NCBI RefSeq assembly: GCF_000227135.1
Contig: NC_018243.1
Coordinates: forward strand, 634,407 to 698,406
DNA from: Leishmania donovani
Taxonomy: Eukaryota > Euglenozoa > Kinetoplastea > Trypanosomatida > Trypanosomatidae
DNA length: 64,000 bases
Direction of reading: 5' to 3'
The translations under genes and the position numbers were made by a program. The notes beneath the pieces were generated by a model. The model had not been told where the DNA came from. It worked only from the letters and a program-made list of their open reading frames with translations, and did not search any database. Below are positions 51,201 through 61,537 of this stretch, piece after piece (the stretch's first letter is position 1; the number at the start of each line of letters is the position of its first letter).

Positions 51201-52729
51201 CGTAGTCATTGGGGCGTATGTGTTTTCACAGCAAACGAACACAGAGTGAATTACCAACGAGGACTTTATTTCGTGGTGGAAGCGTCTCAGATCAGTGTGA
51301 GTACACGGTGCTTTTGAAAGTGACTGCGAGACTGCGCTAGGGTAGGCGTGACCCCCGTTCAGGCCTTCCTCTGCATGGCTCTCTCCTTTCACCCATTATG
51401 TACAACAGCTCTTTTCTCTCTGCTTCTCTCCCATCTGCGCGTAACTCCTTGCTGGGCTCTTTCACGCATCGCACACCCTCGAAAGGAGCGGTATCCATAT
51501 CTGCACAAGCAATCACCACCAAGAAGAGTGCACCTTGCAAGTAGTCCTTTCGCACAGCCAATATACACCCCCACGCTCCCACATACCTTTGATCGCCGCT
51601 TTCTGTATCTCTCTCTTGCCGTACTGCGCTCTCCCCGCGGCGGAGACGCTTCGGCCTTCTCCGTTTGTACTTCAGCCATTGCGACATCAAAGCGCTCCTG
51701 CCCTCGCGCTCTTTCGTTCACCTTGCACACCAACTGCGCACGAGCCCTCCGTGCGCTCAACAAGGCGGACGTCGGCTCTCCCCCGCACTCCTCAGCTGAC
51801 CTCTCGTGGCTTCTTCTTCGCCTTTTAGATAGTCCATTCCCAAACCTCTTTGCTCTCGCGTAGTGCTCTGTACTGTTGCTCACTGTCTGTTTGCGGCCTG
51901 CCTCTCCCTCCATATCCGTCTCATCATCCACCCTCTCTCTCTCCGCTGTCAAGTACGTTCGTGGTCCATCTCTTCGCCTGTTCATCCCTCCGTCCTTTGC
52001 TCGCCTTTCTACTCGCGTTTTGGGTTTTTTTCCGCTGCTTTCTTTTTTTTTTTTCAACTCCACTCAGCTGTGTGCGTGCCTCTGTCTATCTTTCTGCACA
52101 CCTGCCGGTGCCCGTGTGCTTCATCCGCTGATTGGCGGCTTAATTCTCGGGCGTGCTGCCAACATTGCCACGTCGACTCCTTCATACGTGCTTTTGCTTT
52201 CCTTGTCCTTTCGCACCGGATTCAGCCGTCTCTTGGTACATACGCACCCAACTGGACTCACAACGTGACGGCAGCTGCAGGGGAGAGAAGGAAAAGCACA
52301 AGCAAAGCCAAAGGGTCCTGGCTCACATCTCCGTTTTCCAAGACGTCGCGGTGCTGTTTAGCACTGAAGTAGGTGAGGCCTTCATTGGCGCTTACAAATA
52401 CGCCGTCACTCACACTCGCCTGCGACAGACGCCGAGCGCGTCCATTGCGGTAGCTCCAGCGTCGCCTCTTCTTTTTTTTTCCCCCATTCTTTCTTTCGTG
52501 TTGTGACCGGCTTACCTTTCTCCTCGAATTCTCCGTTGATCACCGCCCCCACCCCCTCTCTCTCACCCTCTTTGCTTTTCCGCCCGTCGCATCCCTCAGC
52601 TGGTTAGCCGCCTTTTTGCTAGTCGCCACAGGGGGCTTTGCTTGCACGTCCACATCTTCTTGGCATCTCCTGCGCTGGAGGTTGCGCGTTTGCGCGTGTG
52701 GCGGTTGCTCTTTGTGTGGTAGCGAAGAC

Positions 52730-55700
52730 ATGAGGCGGCCAGCGAGCGCCACACCAGCCCGCAGCGCGGTGTCAGTGGCATTCCGCGATGAAAGTCTTGC
52801 AAAGACGACCCCGCCGAGTGCTACATGGAACGACCGCTCCCCCAGCTCCAATGGCAGTCGTTGGGCAACGGAATCTCAACTCGCTATTTGCAAGAATCCG
52901 TCATTCCCCATTCAGCAGACCGCCCCCAAGCCGTACCTGGCTGCGTGCGCAGAAATCACGCCGAAGGGTCGCAACTGGAATGCCGAGTTTCAACTGGCCT
53001 GGGAGATGGAGAACGACAGCATCGAGCAAGCGGAGCTTCGGATGCGCATTCTTCATCAGATTGAGCGCGACTTCGAGGGGGAGGCGGCAGGCACAATTGT
53101 CAAGATCGTGCGGTTAGAGAAGGACATGCCGGCGGAGCTGCTCAACTTCGTGCAGTGCTTCAGGGTGCGCAACATTTTTTTTCGTATTCTGCCCGACAGT
53201 CGTTCTGGCCGAAACTACATCGCTTCTTTGCGAGGGATTCTGCAGAGCGACAGCCACCTCCTCTCGGTGCCGCTCTCCACCATGTTCTACTACCGCGGCA
53301 TGCCGGTGCTAGCCCAGGCGCTAGTGCCCATGACGAAGCGACCGAAGCGGCTTTACGGGGCGAATTCCACCAACGATGTCGAGGTCGAGGCTGAGCTTGC
53401 CTTTATCGCGGAGGCGCTCCATATTCCGCTCCCCGACACCGGCATAGAGGTCTACGAGGCGCTGGATGGGCGCTACTACGTCACCAACTCGAACGCAACG
53501 CTGACGCCGCTGTTTGTGGATGACACGATCATGAAGCGCCAGGAAATGTTGCGGGTGTGCCCCGAGGTGGTCGAGGGCGCCGACAACACGATGGAGGTGC
53601 TGGACGATAGGGCCCTCCAGGAAACTGTTCTCCAAGTATGTTGCAGATCCACCTCCGCGGCTGCTTCTACTACCCTCACTCAGGTATGTGAATCCCTCCA
53701 CGCCCGCGGTGTTAACTTGTGCCTTCTCAAGCAGGTAGCGCACCGGCTGCTGTTTGCCGGACACTACGACATGCGTGCGGTGGAACAGACGGTGCAGTTG
53801 CTTGCGTGCGAGATGCTCTGCCGCGCAGTAAAGCAGGAGTTCTACATCGAGATTCAAGGTAAACGCATGGCCTACGACGAGCTTTTTCTGACGCGCACCC
53901 TCTCCAAATACTTTGCATTGGTGTTCGCTCCCTCGCCGCAGTTCCGCGGCAAATTCCTTGACGTGGTCTCGAAAAAGTACGGCATCACAGCCGAGGATGA
54001 AGACCTCATCGACGTGCTCGTCTCCTTCAGGACAGAGTGGAAGCAGCGCATCATGGACCGCGTGTGTCACCTACTCGGCGCCACGATTCGCAAAGAGAAC
54101 GGCGCCATGCAGGTGACGTGGAGACCCTTCGCAAACTCGTCCGTAATTCCACGATTGGTGGACCCGGCGGTAGCAATACAATTGGCAGCGGTGTACAACC
54201 GCGTGCGCACGGACCCGCCACACTGGTACTCGTTCTGCCTGCCTCTGCGCTGGAAGGTGGCGTGCTGGCAGCGCAACTTTGCCGAAGCACTTAGCCTCGT
54301 GTGCGAGGACGCAGCCGCGCAGGAGGAGCGCACCGGTCCGCAGCAGCTCATCCGCTTTATGATGGAGCGCTCGGTCTGCCACGTGTCTTTTCAAACGCAT
54401 GACTGGCACTGCATCCAGGACGGGCGGTCGCGCTTCCCTGCAGTACTGGCAGGGTACGAGCAATGGGCTAGCCGCAAGACCCAGGGGCGCCGCTGTATCG
54501 AGTACGGCTTTTGGCTCGTCGACGTGGCAGAGGCGCTGATGGAGGCGCCGGCAAAGCTGCGCAGCTGCGTTGAGGAGGCCGTGCACTACTTTTACAGTGC
54601 CATCGCGCGCATGCCAGCTTATTTGCGCAGCGAGCACGGAGCGTGGCTGCACCTGCAGCCGTACATGGGTCTTCTTCGCTGCAAGAAGCTGCTGCCCTCG
54701 TGCTCCGTTGATACACACGCTCTTGTGCAGCATTCAGTGGAACTGAGCAAGGTGGGCTGGGCCTCCGATTTCTTCATCAACTATCTGAGTGAGTTGGGCC
54801 GGCAACTGGAGTACGAAGGGAACTTTGCAGACGCCATTCAGGTGCTACTGACGGCAATCTCGCTGTCGAAGGAAAAGCCCACATTTGCGCCCGATTTGCA
54901 TACGCTTCTCGCTGACGCTGCCCATGTCTACCGATCCTGGGATCTTCGCACGCACGCCGATGCATGCCTTGAGCTCACGAATGAGGCCGTCCGCTACGCC
55001 GCCAAGTACTACGGCGTAGAAAGTCGTGAGTACGGTGTTGCCCTCAACAACCGTGGCTCTATCGAAATCGAACTGGGCTGGCTCGGCCGCGCTGAGGAGA
55101 CGCTGCGCAACGCTGGGGCCGCCTTGAACGCTGCGGGTGTTCCACACGGAGACCCAGACTACATCGCCTACGCGCGCAACCTCGAGACGCTGTGGCGGCG
55201 GCGGCACCCGAGCCAGCCACGGCCCACCCATCTCCCCAGATTTCTGCGCCGCTTTCCTTTCTTGGAGTCCGCCTGCGAAGGCGTCCCATGGGACGATGTT
55301 CGGCCTATCGAGGACGGCCGCTTTTCAGAGCTGGCGCGAAACCGTGCGCAGGAGGCTGAGGGGACCAAGGAGGCATACCGTCTGGAGGCCGATATGAAGC
55401 AGCGGGTCGGTGAGATATTCCGAGTTCTCTTGTCCGGCGCGACGCTCAAGCAGTACCCATTCCTACCAGCGAAGCTGGAAGGGGTGTACGTGGAAGGTCT
55501 TGCACTCATGTACGACCGAATTTTCCTCGAGTTGGCGACGCAGTGGGACCATACGCCGGCGGCATCTCCAGCCCGCCACCTGCAAGAGCGTCGCATGATT
55601 GCATACGCATCGGTCAAGGCCCGGCGCACGGCAGACCGCCGCGCCTACGAGCATCACGTAGAGGACACATTCCTGGAGCTTTTCGGCACATCCGTGAATG

Positions 55701-58700
55701 CACTGCTTCCTGTGGATTTCTCTGAGGTGGTGGAAGATGCTGAGGTACAGTCACTGATGAACGAGTACGAGCGATTGAAGGCACACCGCGCACCTACGGC
55801 GGAGTTGGAAGAGGCGCAGGCACGCATTGGCCAACGTGTAGACGCCTTTGAGTCGGAGCAGTGGGGCTGGCGCCGATCGATCTCGGCTTGGGTGCCGGAG
55901 AGATTGCTGCACTCCTGCTTCCTGCGCGACTTTTCTCGCGATGGCGCCCTCCGTGACTTGCTGACCGCGCGCCAACACGCCACACACACCGGAGAGATTG
56001 TGATGCCACAGGACATTCTGGAGGCTCGCATCGAAGCCCTGTGCATGTCCATCTGGGAACGTGGGCAGCTCGATCGCCTGTACTGCCGCTCTGAATCCCA
56101 CCAGCTGCAGCAACGCTACCGTCTGTCCTCGCCTCGTCTGCATCTCCAGCCCCTCAGCGCCATCTTTGAAGATCTGCTCGAGCCGTGGAGTGCGAGCCTG
56201 CACGCCTCAACCGACCCAGACGACCGGGATCGTATGGTTGCCGCGGTGCATCGGCGCGGAAGGCTCAACGCTGATGCTGAATATCTCGAGCAGTGGTATC
56301 CGTGCCTCCGTGGGACGCAGTGCCCAACATGGATGCTGGTGGGTCTGCCTCACCGCTTCGATGCGGCATACCAACGTGAGCGACTGCAGTGGCAAACGAG
56401 CGACGGCAGCAACAGTGCTGTGGCACTGGTACGCCTTCGCCAATACCTGGCCTTCATCCACACCCGCGCCCACAAGGCTCGCGTTGGTGTGATGCGGGGC
56501 CGTATCCGAGCTGAAGCGATGTACCCCTTTCTGCGTTTGCGCTACGGCGGTGTACATGTTCTGGATTTGGCTCTGGGCGAAGATCGCATCTTTTGTGAGC
56601 ACTACGCCGAATACACGAGGCTGTCCAGCGAGCCGAAGCTATCTGCAGGGCGGCTGAAATCCTGCGAAGAGAGTATGAAGGCACGCGCGGCGGTTTTGGC
56701 GCAGCAGCTGCGCAAACGAGAGGCAGCACTACAGCACCGTTTCGGCAGCTACCTAAGCAGCGGCGATGCCCCTCTGCAGTGGTCGAGCACCTTTATCGAG
56801 TACACTCCACGTGTCCTGCTGTGTGAGAAGTACTATCTCGCTCACAGCAAAGAGGTTGCGGGCTCAAAAGCGGCGCGCGACTCTGCACGCTGCGCCCACA
56901 GAGTTCGCAGGTACATACGGCACATGTCACAGGACCAGTTCCAGCGGCGCCTAATACACGGGAGCTACGGCGAAGAAATCGCTGAGCGTTACCCGTATCT
57001 ATCGCTCATGCCTATCGCCTCCGTTTCGCTGTCCACGCTTCCTTTTGAGTGCCGCCACGAGTTCCGAATGCTGCACGCAACGCTTTTCGCGCCCCTGCGC
57101 GACACCCAAGAGACCATGGAGGGCAACACGAAAAGAAGAAACGAAGCAACGACGGTGCCAGCGTCGCCTCTTTCCGCATCTCTTCGCTCTTATCGGCCGG
57201 AGTCCGTTGCGACCAAGACACGCCAGCTGATGCGTATTGTAGAGGAGATGGCTCAGGAAGAGTTCGATGCTCAGGCGCAGTTGCTGAAGGCGTTCCCCGG
57301 TATTCCTCACGCGGTTCTCGGGGTTCCGACGACGCAGCTGGTGCTTCCGCCCAACTTTGAGCAGCAGTGGTCGAGAGCGGCAAAGGAGGGGTTCAATGGC
57401 CCTTCCACACCAGAAGTGTACTCAGCTTTGGTGGAGTGCGCTACGTTCGCTCGTGCCCTCCCACTCGCAAGGCAATACCTCGACGAGCTGGCTCTTGCAT
57501 CGCAACCGTTTCTCCTTTACACAACGCGCCAGTGCGTCTCTCTCCGTCACTTGCCCCTCCGCGACGATGGACGGTACTCTGCACTGTTCGAAAAGTATGG
57601 TGAACTATTAGAGCGGAGCCCACCAACGTCACCGGAGTGCTCTCTTCAGCGCGTGCGCCTGGCGGCTCGCGCAGACCAACTGGCGCTCCGGGCCACTCGA
57701 CAGTGGGACCGCCTCCTCCGTCAGTTCCCTCAGCCCCCTGCCTTGAGCGATGACCAGCTCGTCCACCTCCAAAAGCATCCGGCTATGCTTCGAACTGCGC
57801 AGCAAGCGTCTGACGCGGCGATAGACCCACATACAACTCAAGCCATCCTAGAGGAGCTTGAAAATCAGCAGCGGCAAGATACAGAAAGGGCCATCGCAAA
57901 CGGCGAGCTCTACACCGACCTATCCTTTCTTCACTCATCAACCGAACCACAAGACGTGACTGAAAATTCAACACTTCTCCGATCCCACGACACCGCCAAG
58001 CGAAGCCTCCACACCCCGTCGCAACTGGACAACCACGACCCTCACAACGAAAACGAAATACATGACGACACAATAGACGTCAACGAAGAAGCGCCATCCT
58101 CCATAATACACCCAGCTAACGAGTCCCACCATGAGAACCACGCAAAACCACAGGTGGCACGCACAGCAACACCGCCTGAATATGAAGCCTCCGTCAGACT
58201 CACCTCCACCTACCCGTTCCTACGGCCGCACGAGGAGGAGGAGTGGGCGGAAGCGCTTGGGGCGGACGAGGCGTTCCAGCGTCTTGCTGCGGAGTACGCG
58301 GACCTGGTGTGTGATCCGAGGAAGAACGCCGCCGCGCTGCGCGCTGTGGAGGACGCGATGAACGAGCGGGGTAAATGGCTTGACGTGCTCCTGTCTGAGA
58401 AAGGCTTTTGTGAGCTTTTGGAGGGTGTGATTGCCGAGGAAACCGCCTGTCGCAGCACTATCAGACAGTTGGAGGGAGACGGACGTGGAGGCATGTCTTT
58501 TGCTGCTTTGCTTGAAAGGGAATGTTTTGAGAGAAATTGGATAAAGTCCGAGGAAGTGGAGAGGTTGTCGAGTCTTCACGGCGTTTTGTGCTTGGCGCGC
58601 TCTGCAGTCTCCGAGGCTATGCGGGCGCGTTTCGAGAAGGAATTCGCAGACTGTGTAGAGGAGGAGGCAGCAGGTCGAAAGTCTGTGCAGCTGGAGGCGC

Positions 58701-60202
58701 ATGCTAGCCGCGTTTCAGTGGCTCTAGAGTTCACGCAGAAAGAGGAGGAGGCCATGCGCTGTGCCATCGACGATGTGGAGGAGTCTGCTGCACTGGAACT
58801 TGCTGACGCTGCGTTGCAGGATCATGATGCGGCAGTCGAGCACATGCGCTTGCGCCTATACCGGGCGCTTGCGGACTGCGTGGCAATGGAGGGCGATGCG
58901 CGTGGCCAAGTCGCAGCTGATGAGGATGCAGCTCGCTTCAGTTTAGCCGCGCCTTTTCTCACGTCCGAGGAAGCTCTGCAACGGGGAGAGATCCAGTCGG
59001 GGGAGCAGCAGTTGGCGATGCAGCTCGCTATGCGAGAGAATCGTGAGCGCGGGGTCGTTCTGCGCAAGATGCATTCGCGACTGACTGCATTCATCGAGTC
59101 TTGTATGGAGAAGGAAGCGGAGTCACGAAGTGCGCTGGAGTTGTTGGAGACGAGGACGCGCGAGACTCTCTCAGAGGATGCGAAGAAAAACACAGAGGTG
59201 CTTTCATTATTCGCTTCACGGAAAAACTCTCTGTTCCAAAACGAGGTGCTCGCCCGTGAGGGTGTTGAGTTGGATGAAAAGGGCATGCGTGAGTCCCTGA
59301 AAGGCGAGTGGCAGCTGCTACGGGAGAGCGTGGCATCGAACCACCCGGGGGCGACGGAGTCCTGCAATACTCACGCGAAACTCGAAGCTACCGAGGTATT
59401 GCTGCCGATGGAAGAGAATTCGTCCGACATTGCCCTGTCGCCTGAACAGTCAGTTGCCCTTTTGCAGCGAGTGGGTCGGGGCCGCCTCTTGCGAAAGAAG
59501 CTGCAGAGGCGTTTGGAGAATCGGCGCCGTGATATCCTCAAGCAGGGTGTGAGCCATATTCTCGCGGAGGAGTTTACGGGCAGACGCACTATTGTGGGCA
59601 ATGAGTACTTGCAGCGGCAAGGCTTGCGCGATCACTACGATCGTGCGGTTCCCATGACACACTATGATGATCCTGTTGATGCGGCGCTGCAGCAGCTGAT
59701 GATAACTGAGGAGTCTGAGCGCGACAATATCCTCAGCGACTACATTCTCGCCCGTGGTGCCATTGAGCGGGCAGAGCACAAGCAGTTTCTCAAACAGAAA
59801 GCGCTTCTGTGGGTCTCTGGGGCACCTGAGTCCTCGGATGACGAGGAGGTGGCCGATCTGCACTTGTCAGACTACCAAGGTACTGAGAGCACTCTGACAG
59901 CTGGCAGCCGGAAAAACCGCTCTAGAACTCGATACAAGGGATTCGAACTTGACGCACTCGGTCGCTTCTTGCTCGACTACGAGAAGGACATCAACCAAAT
60001 GCAGACAACGCTGGCCGACTTCCGCCGCTCTGTAGCCATCGTGCACGACCAACTAAAGGATGCCCGGGATCGCGCGGCGCAGGAGATTGTGCGCGGTGGG
60101 ACAGGCGCTATTTGGGTGCCTGCGCGTCCGCTCCCCCTCGCAGATCTTGTGAGGGGCCCCAACACTCAGTACGAGGGTAAGCGAGCTCATCGAGCACTGT
60201 AG
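52730..60202 (+). CDS. Giant Clu-like protein with 'YPFL' module repeats, coiled coil and IQ motif
   Basis: 2490 residues from ATG 52730 (MRRPASATP); the 38 upstream in-frame codons lack an ATG. Residues of about 80-350 form a Clu-like module: NWNAEFQLAWEM (near 83), IFFRILPDSRSGRNYIASLR, YYRGMPVLAQALVP (near 186), LYGANSTNDVEV, LDGRYYVTN (near 244), RGVNLCLLKQV (near 327) and CEMLCRAVKQEF. TPR-type helices follow (GVALNNRGSIEIELGWLGRA near 768). From about 837 to 1890 there are at least five diverged modules starting with an aromatic-Pro-aromatic-Leu core (FPFL, YPFL, YPFL, YPYL, YPFL near 837, 907, 1262, 1420, 1826), the last reading DEAFQRLAAEYADLVCDP. A polar Asn/His/Asp linker (about 1727-1820) precedes the last module. 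A long charged coiled coil (about 1890-2230), an IQ-like motif (LLQRVGRGRLLRKKLQRRL near 2243) and a helical end close the protein. Function unknown. Confidence 0.72.
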   Translation: MRRPASATPARSAVSVAFRDESLAKTTPPSATWNDRSPSSNGSRWATESQLAICKNPSFPIQQTAPKPYLAACAEITPKGRNWNAEFQLAWEMENDSIEQAELRMRILHQIERDFEGEAAGTIVKIVRLEKDMPAELLNFVQCFRVRNIFFRILPDSRSGRNYIASLRGILQSDSHLLSVPLSTMFYYRGMPVLAQALVPMTKRPKRLYGANSTNDVEVEAELAFIAEALHIPLPDTGIEVYEALDGRYYVTNSNATLTPLFVDDTIMKRQEMLRVCPEVVEGADNTMEVLDDRALQETVLQVCCRSTSAAASTTLTQVCESLHARGVNLCLLKQVAHRLLFAGHYDMRAVEQTVQLLACEMLCRAVKQEFYIEIQGKRMAYDELFLTRTLSKYFALVFAPSPQFRGKFLDVVSKKYGITAEDEDLIDVLVSFRTEWKQRIMDRVCHLLGATIRKENGAMQVTWRPFANSSVIPRLVDPAVAIQLAAVYNRVRTDPPHWYSFCLPLRWKVACWQRNFAEALSLVCEDAAAQEERTGPQQLIRFMMERSVCHVSFQTHDWHCIQDGRSRFPAVLAGYEQWASRKTQGRRCIEYGFWLVDVAEALMEAPAKLRSCVEEAVHYFYSAIARMPAYLRSEHGAWLHLQPYMGLLRCKKLLPSCSVDTHALVQHSVELSKVGWASDFFINYLSELGRQLEYEGNFADAIQVLLTAISLSKEKPTFAPDLHTLLADAAHVYRSWDLRTHADACLELTNEAVRYAAKYYGVESREYGVALNNRGSIEIELGWLGRAEETLRNAGAALNAAGVPHGDPDYIAYARNLETLWRRRHPSQPRPTHLPRFLRRFPFLESACEGVPWDDVRPIEDGRFSELARNRAQEAEGTKEAYRLEADMKQRVGEIFRVLLSGATLKQYPFLPAKLEGVYVEGLALMYDRIFLELATQWDHTPAASPARHLQERRMIAYASVKARRTADRRAYEHHVEDTFLELFGTSVNALLPVDFSEVVEDAEVQSLMNEYERLKAHRAPTAELEEAQARIGQRVDAFESEQWGWRRSISAWVPERLLHSCFLRDFSRDGALRDLLTARQHATHTGEIVMPQDILEARIEALCMSIWERGQLDRLYCRSESHQLQQRYRLSSPRLHLQPLSAIFEDLLEPWSASLHASTDPDDRDRMVAAVHRRGRLNADAEYLEQWYPCLRGTQCPTWMLVGLPHRFDAAYQRERLQWQTSDGSNSAVALVRLRQYLAFIHTRAHKARVGVMRGRIRAEAMYPFLRLRYGGVHVLDLALGEDRIFCEHYAEYTRLSSEPKLSAGRLKSCEESMKARAAVLAQQLRKREAALQHRFGSYLSSGDAPLQWSSTFIEYTPRVLLCEKYYLAHSKEVAGSKAARDSARCAHRVRRYIRHMSQDQFQRRLIHGSYGEEIAERYPYLSLMPIASVSLSTLPFECRHEFRMLHATLFAPLRDTQETMEGNTKRRNEATTVPASPLSASLRSYRPESVATKTRQLMRIVEEMAQEEFDAQAQLLKAFPGIPHAVLGVPTTQLVLPPNFEQQWSRAAKEGFNGPSTPEVYSALVECATFARALPLARQYLDELALASQPFLLYTTRQCVSLRHLPLRDDGRYSALFEKYGELLERSPPTSPECSLQRVRLAARADQLALRATRQWDRLLRQFPQPPALSDDQLVHLQKHPAMLRTAQQASDAAIDPHTTQAILEELENQQRQDTERAIANGELYTDLSFLHSSTEPQDVTENSTLLRSHDTAKRSLHTPSQLDNHDPHNENEIHDDTIDVNEEAPSSIIHPANESHHENHAKPQVARTATPPEYEASVRLTSTYPFLRPHEEEEWAEALGADEAFQRLAAEYADLVCDPRKNAAALRAVEDAMNERGKWLDVLLSEKGFCELLEGVIAEETACRSTIRQLEGDGRGGMSFAALLERECFERNWIKSEEVERLSSLHGVLCLARSAVSEAMRARFEKEFADCVEEEAAGRKSVQLEAHASRVSVALEFTQKEEEAMRCAIDDVEESAALELADAALQDHDAAVEHMRLRLYRALADCVAMEGDARGQVAADEDAARFSLAAPFLTSEEALQRGEIQSGEQQLAMQLAMRENRERGVVLRKMHSRLTAFIESCMEKEAESRSALELLETRTRETLSEDAKKNTEVLSLFASRKNSLFQNEVLAREGVELDEKGMRESLKGEWQLLRESVASNHPGATESCNTHAKLEATEVLLPMEENSSDIALSPEQSVALLQRVGRGRLLRKKLQRRLENRRRDILKQGVSHILAEEFTGRRTIVGNEYLQRQGLRDHYDRAVPMTHYDDPVDAALQQLMITEESERDNILSDYILARGAIERAEHKQFLKQKALLWVSGAPESSDDEEVADLHLSDYQGTESTLTAGSRKNRSRTRYKGFELDALGRFLLDYEKDINQMQTTLADFRRSVAIVHDQLKDARDRAAQEIVRGGTGAIWVPARPLPLADLVRGPNTQYEGKRAHRAL

Positions 60203-61120
60203 ACGACAGCTGCTTTCCTCTTGTCCCGTTCAAATAGCCGAGGTGACAAAACTTGCTGTGCTTCTGCACCCATTGGGGTGTGAGAGGACACTTTCATGTT
60301 TTGCAATGCATCCGCGATCCCCTCCGCTGACCCACTGCCGGCGATTATTTTTTCCTCGTCTCTCTGCATCATCGTATCTCTGTTACCACCTTCTTTCATC
60401 CCTTTTGCGGTTACTTCCATGACGGCGTCCTCTTCTCGCGGTTGTAATCTGCAATTTGCAGCTCCTTTTTTTTCTCTAGCATATGCGCGAATCCCTGCAT
60501 GCGCACGGCCATGCCTGTCTTTGCCTGCCACTGTTGCATGTGCTCATTGATGCACCGACCCGCGGGGCTCATGCTGTTCTCTTACGTTTCGATTTGCTCA
60601 CATAATTGTCCTTCGCTCGTTGTACAGAGATGCAACTACATGTACACATGCACAGCCACACAAAAAGAATTAATCCGCGATCGTTTATGCGACTCGAGGC
60701 AATTGCAAATCGGTTTCGCAAAACGGCACGAACGAAGCTCACCCGATTCTGTGTGATGTGAGCGCTTTGTAACTGCCCTGGTCTGCACGTGGCGTTTGAA
60801 TCTCTTCATTTGTTGCGTGGCCCTGGTGCGTATCATCTCTCACCCCCTCTATCCACTATAACTGCCTGCCCCATGTGTGCAGTTGGGCGCTGCCACTGCC
60901 ATAACCTTTGCCTCTGTTCCACAAATACTGTTTTCTCTTGCCCCCTCCCCGTCCGCTTTACTGTCTCGACTGCAAGATGAACCTTCTTTCTTGTTTGCTT
61001 GTGCTGTGTTGTGTCGGCGGCGCTCTTGAAGAGCAACGGCACTGACCACTCCCTGTGTCTCTGCCCGCACTCACCTCTTCTCTCGCTTTGCTTTCCTCCG
61101 CCTTTGACGGTGCACTACCA
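60203..61120 (+). other. Intergenic region before TRAPPC2
   Basis: About 0.9 kb, less GC-rich than upstream. A pyrimidine tract (about 60925-60960) followed by CAAG, AG at 60975-60976, is a probable splice acceptor. A 22-codon upstream frame (60977-61045) would then begin the mRNA; see findings. Confidence 0.55.
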
Positions 61121-61537
61121 ATGCCGTTTATGCAATTCCTCGTTGTGGGACCCAGTGACGCCTGCCTCTTCGCGTACGGAGGCAGCGGCACGAACATTAG
61201 CGGCAGCAGTGATAACGAGTTGGCGCATTACTTCTCCCTCTACTCCGCATTAGATGTGATTGACGAGGCAATGTGGACCAGAGGCGATTTTCTTCTCAGC
61301 AGAGTTGATCGTCCCTACGGCGACTCGTATTACATCTCCGCGTACGTGGGCCTTGCCCCTGTTCGTCTTCTGCTCATGCAGGATTCTGAGCCGAAGGACT
61401 CCCTATCCACCTTTTTTAGCGAGGCGTATCACCTATGTGTACGGTACTTCATGAACCCCTTCAGCACGACCTGCAAAAAGATCCAAAGTACTACGTTTCG
61501 GGATGAGATGACTCTGCTGTGTCGCAAGTACTGCTGA
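61121..61537 (+). CDS. TRAPPC2: TRAPP complex subunit 2 (sedlin)
   Basis: 138 residues from ATG 61121, the usual length for sedlin (about 140). Family features are visible: FLVVGPSDACLF at the start, then YSALDVIDEAMW, which matches 'AALDLVDExMW', then YYISAYVGLAPVRLLLMQD, FFSEAYHLCVRYFMNPF (matching 'FFxDVYDLYIKxxMNPF') and FRDEMTLLCRKY. TRAPPC2 is a longin-fold subunit of the TRAPP tether and Rab-exchange complexes in ER-to-Golgi transport. Upstream in-frame codons (to 61055) are UTR-like. It is the last recognisable cellular gene before the telomere, about 2.4 kb away, on the same strand as the rest of the array. Confidence 0.9.
   Translation: MPFMQFLVVGPSDACLFAYGGSGTNISGSSDNELAHYFSLYSALDVIDEAMWTRGDFLLSRVDRPYGDSYYISAYVGLAPVRLLLMQDSEPKDSLSTFFSEAYHLCVRYFMNPFSTTCKKIQSTTFRDEMTLLCRKYC

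Larger units (their letters stand above)
49326..52729 (+). other. Intergenic region with assembly gap, false duplication and SIDER-like sequence
   Basis: About 3.4 kb between the second and third Clu-like genes. Sub-parts listed separately are an exact duplication around an N run and a candidate short retroposon. From about 51360 to 52610 the plus strand is CT-rich and likely includes the splice acceptor of the third Clu-like gene; a T run lies near 52045-52055. No gene is supported. Confidence 0.65.
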
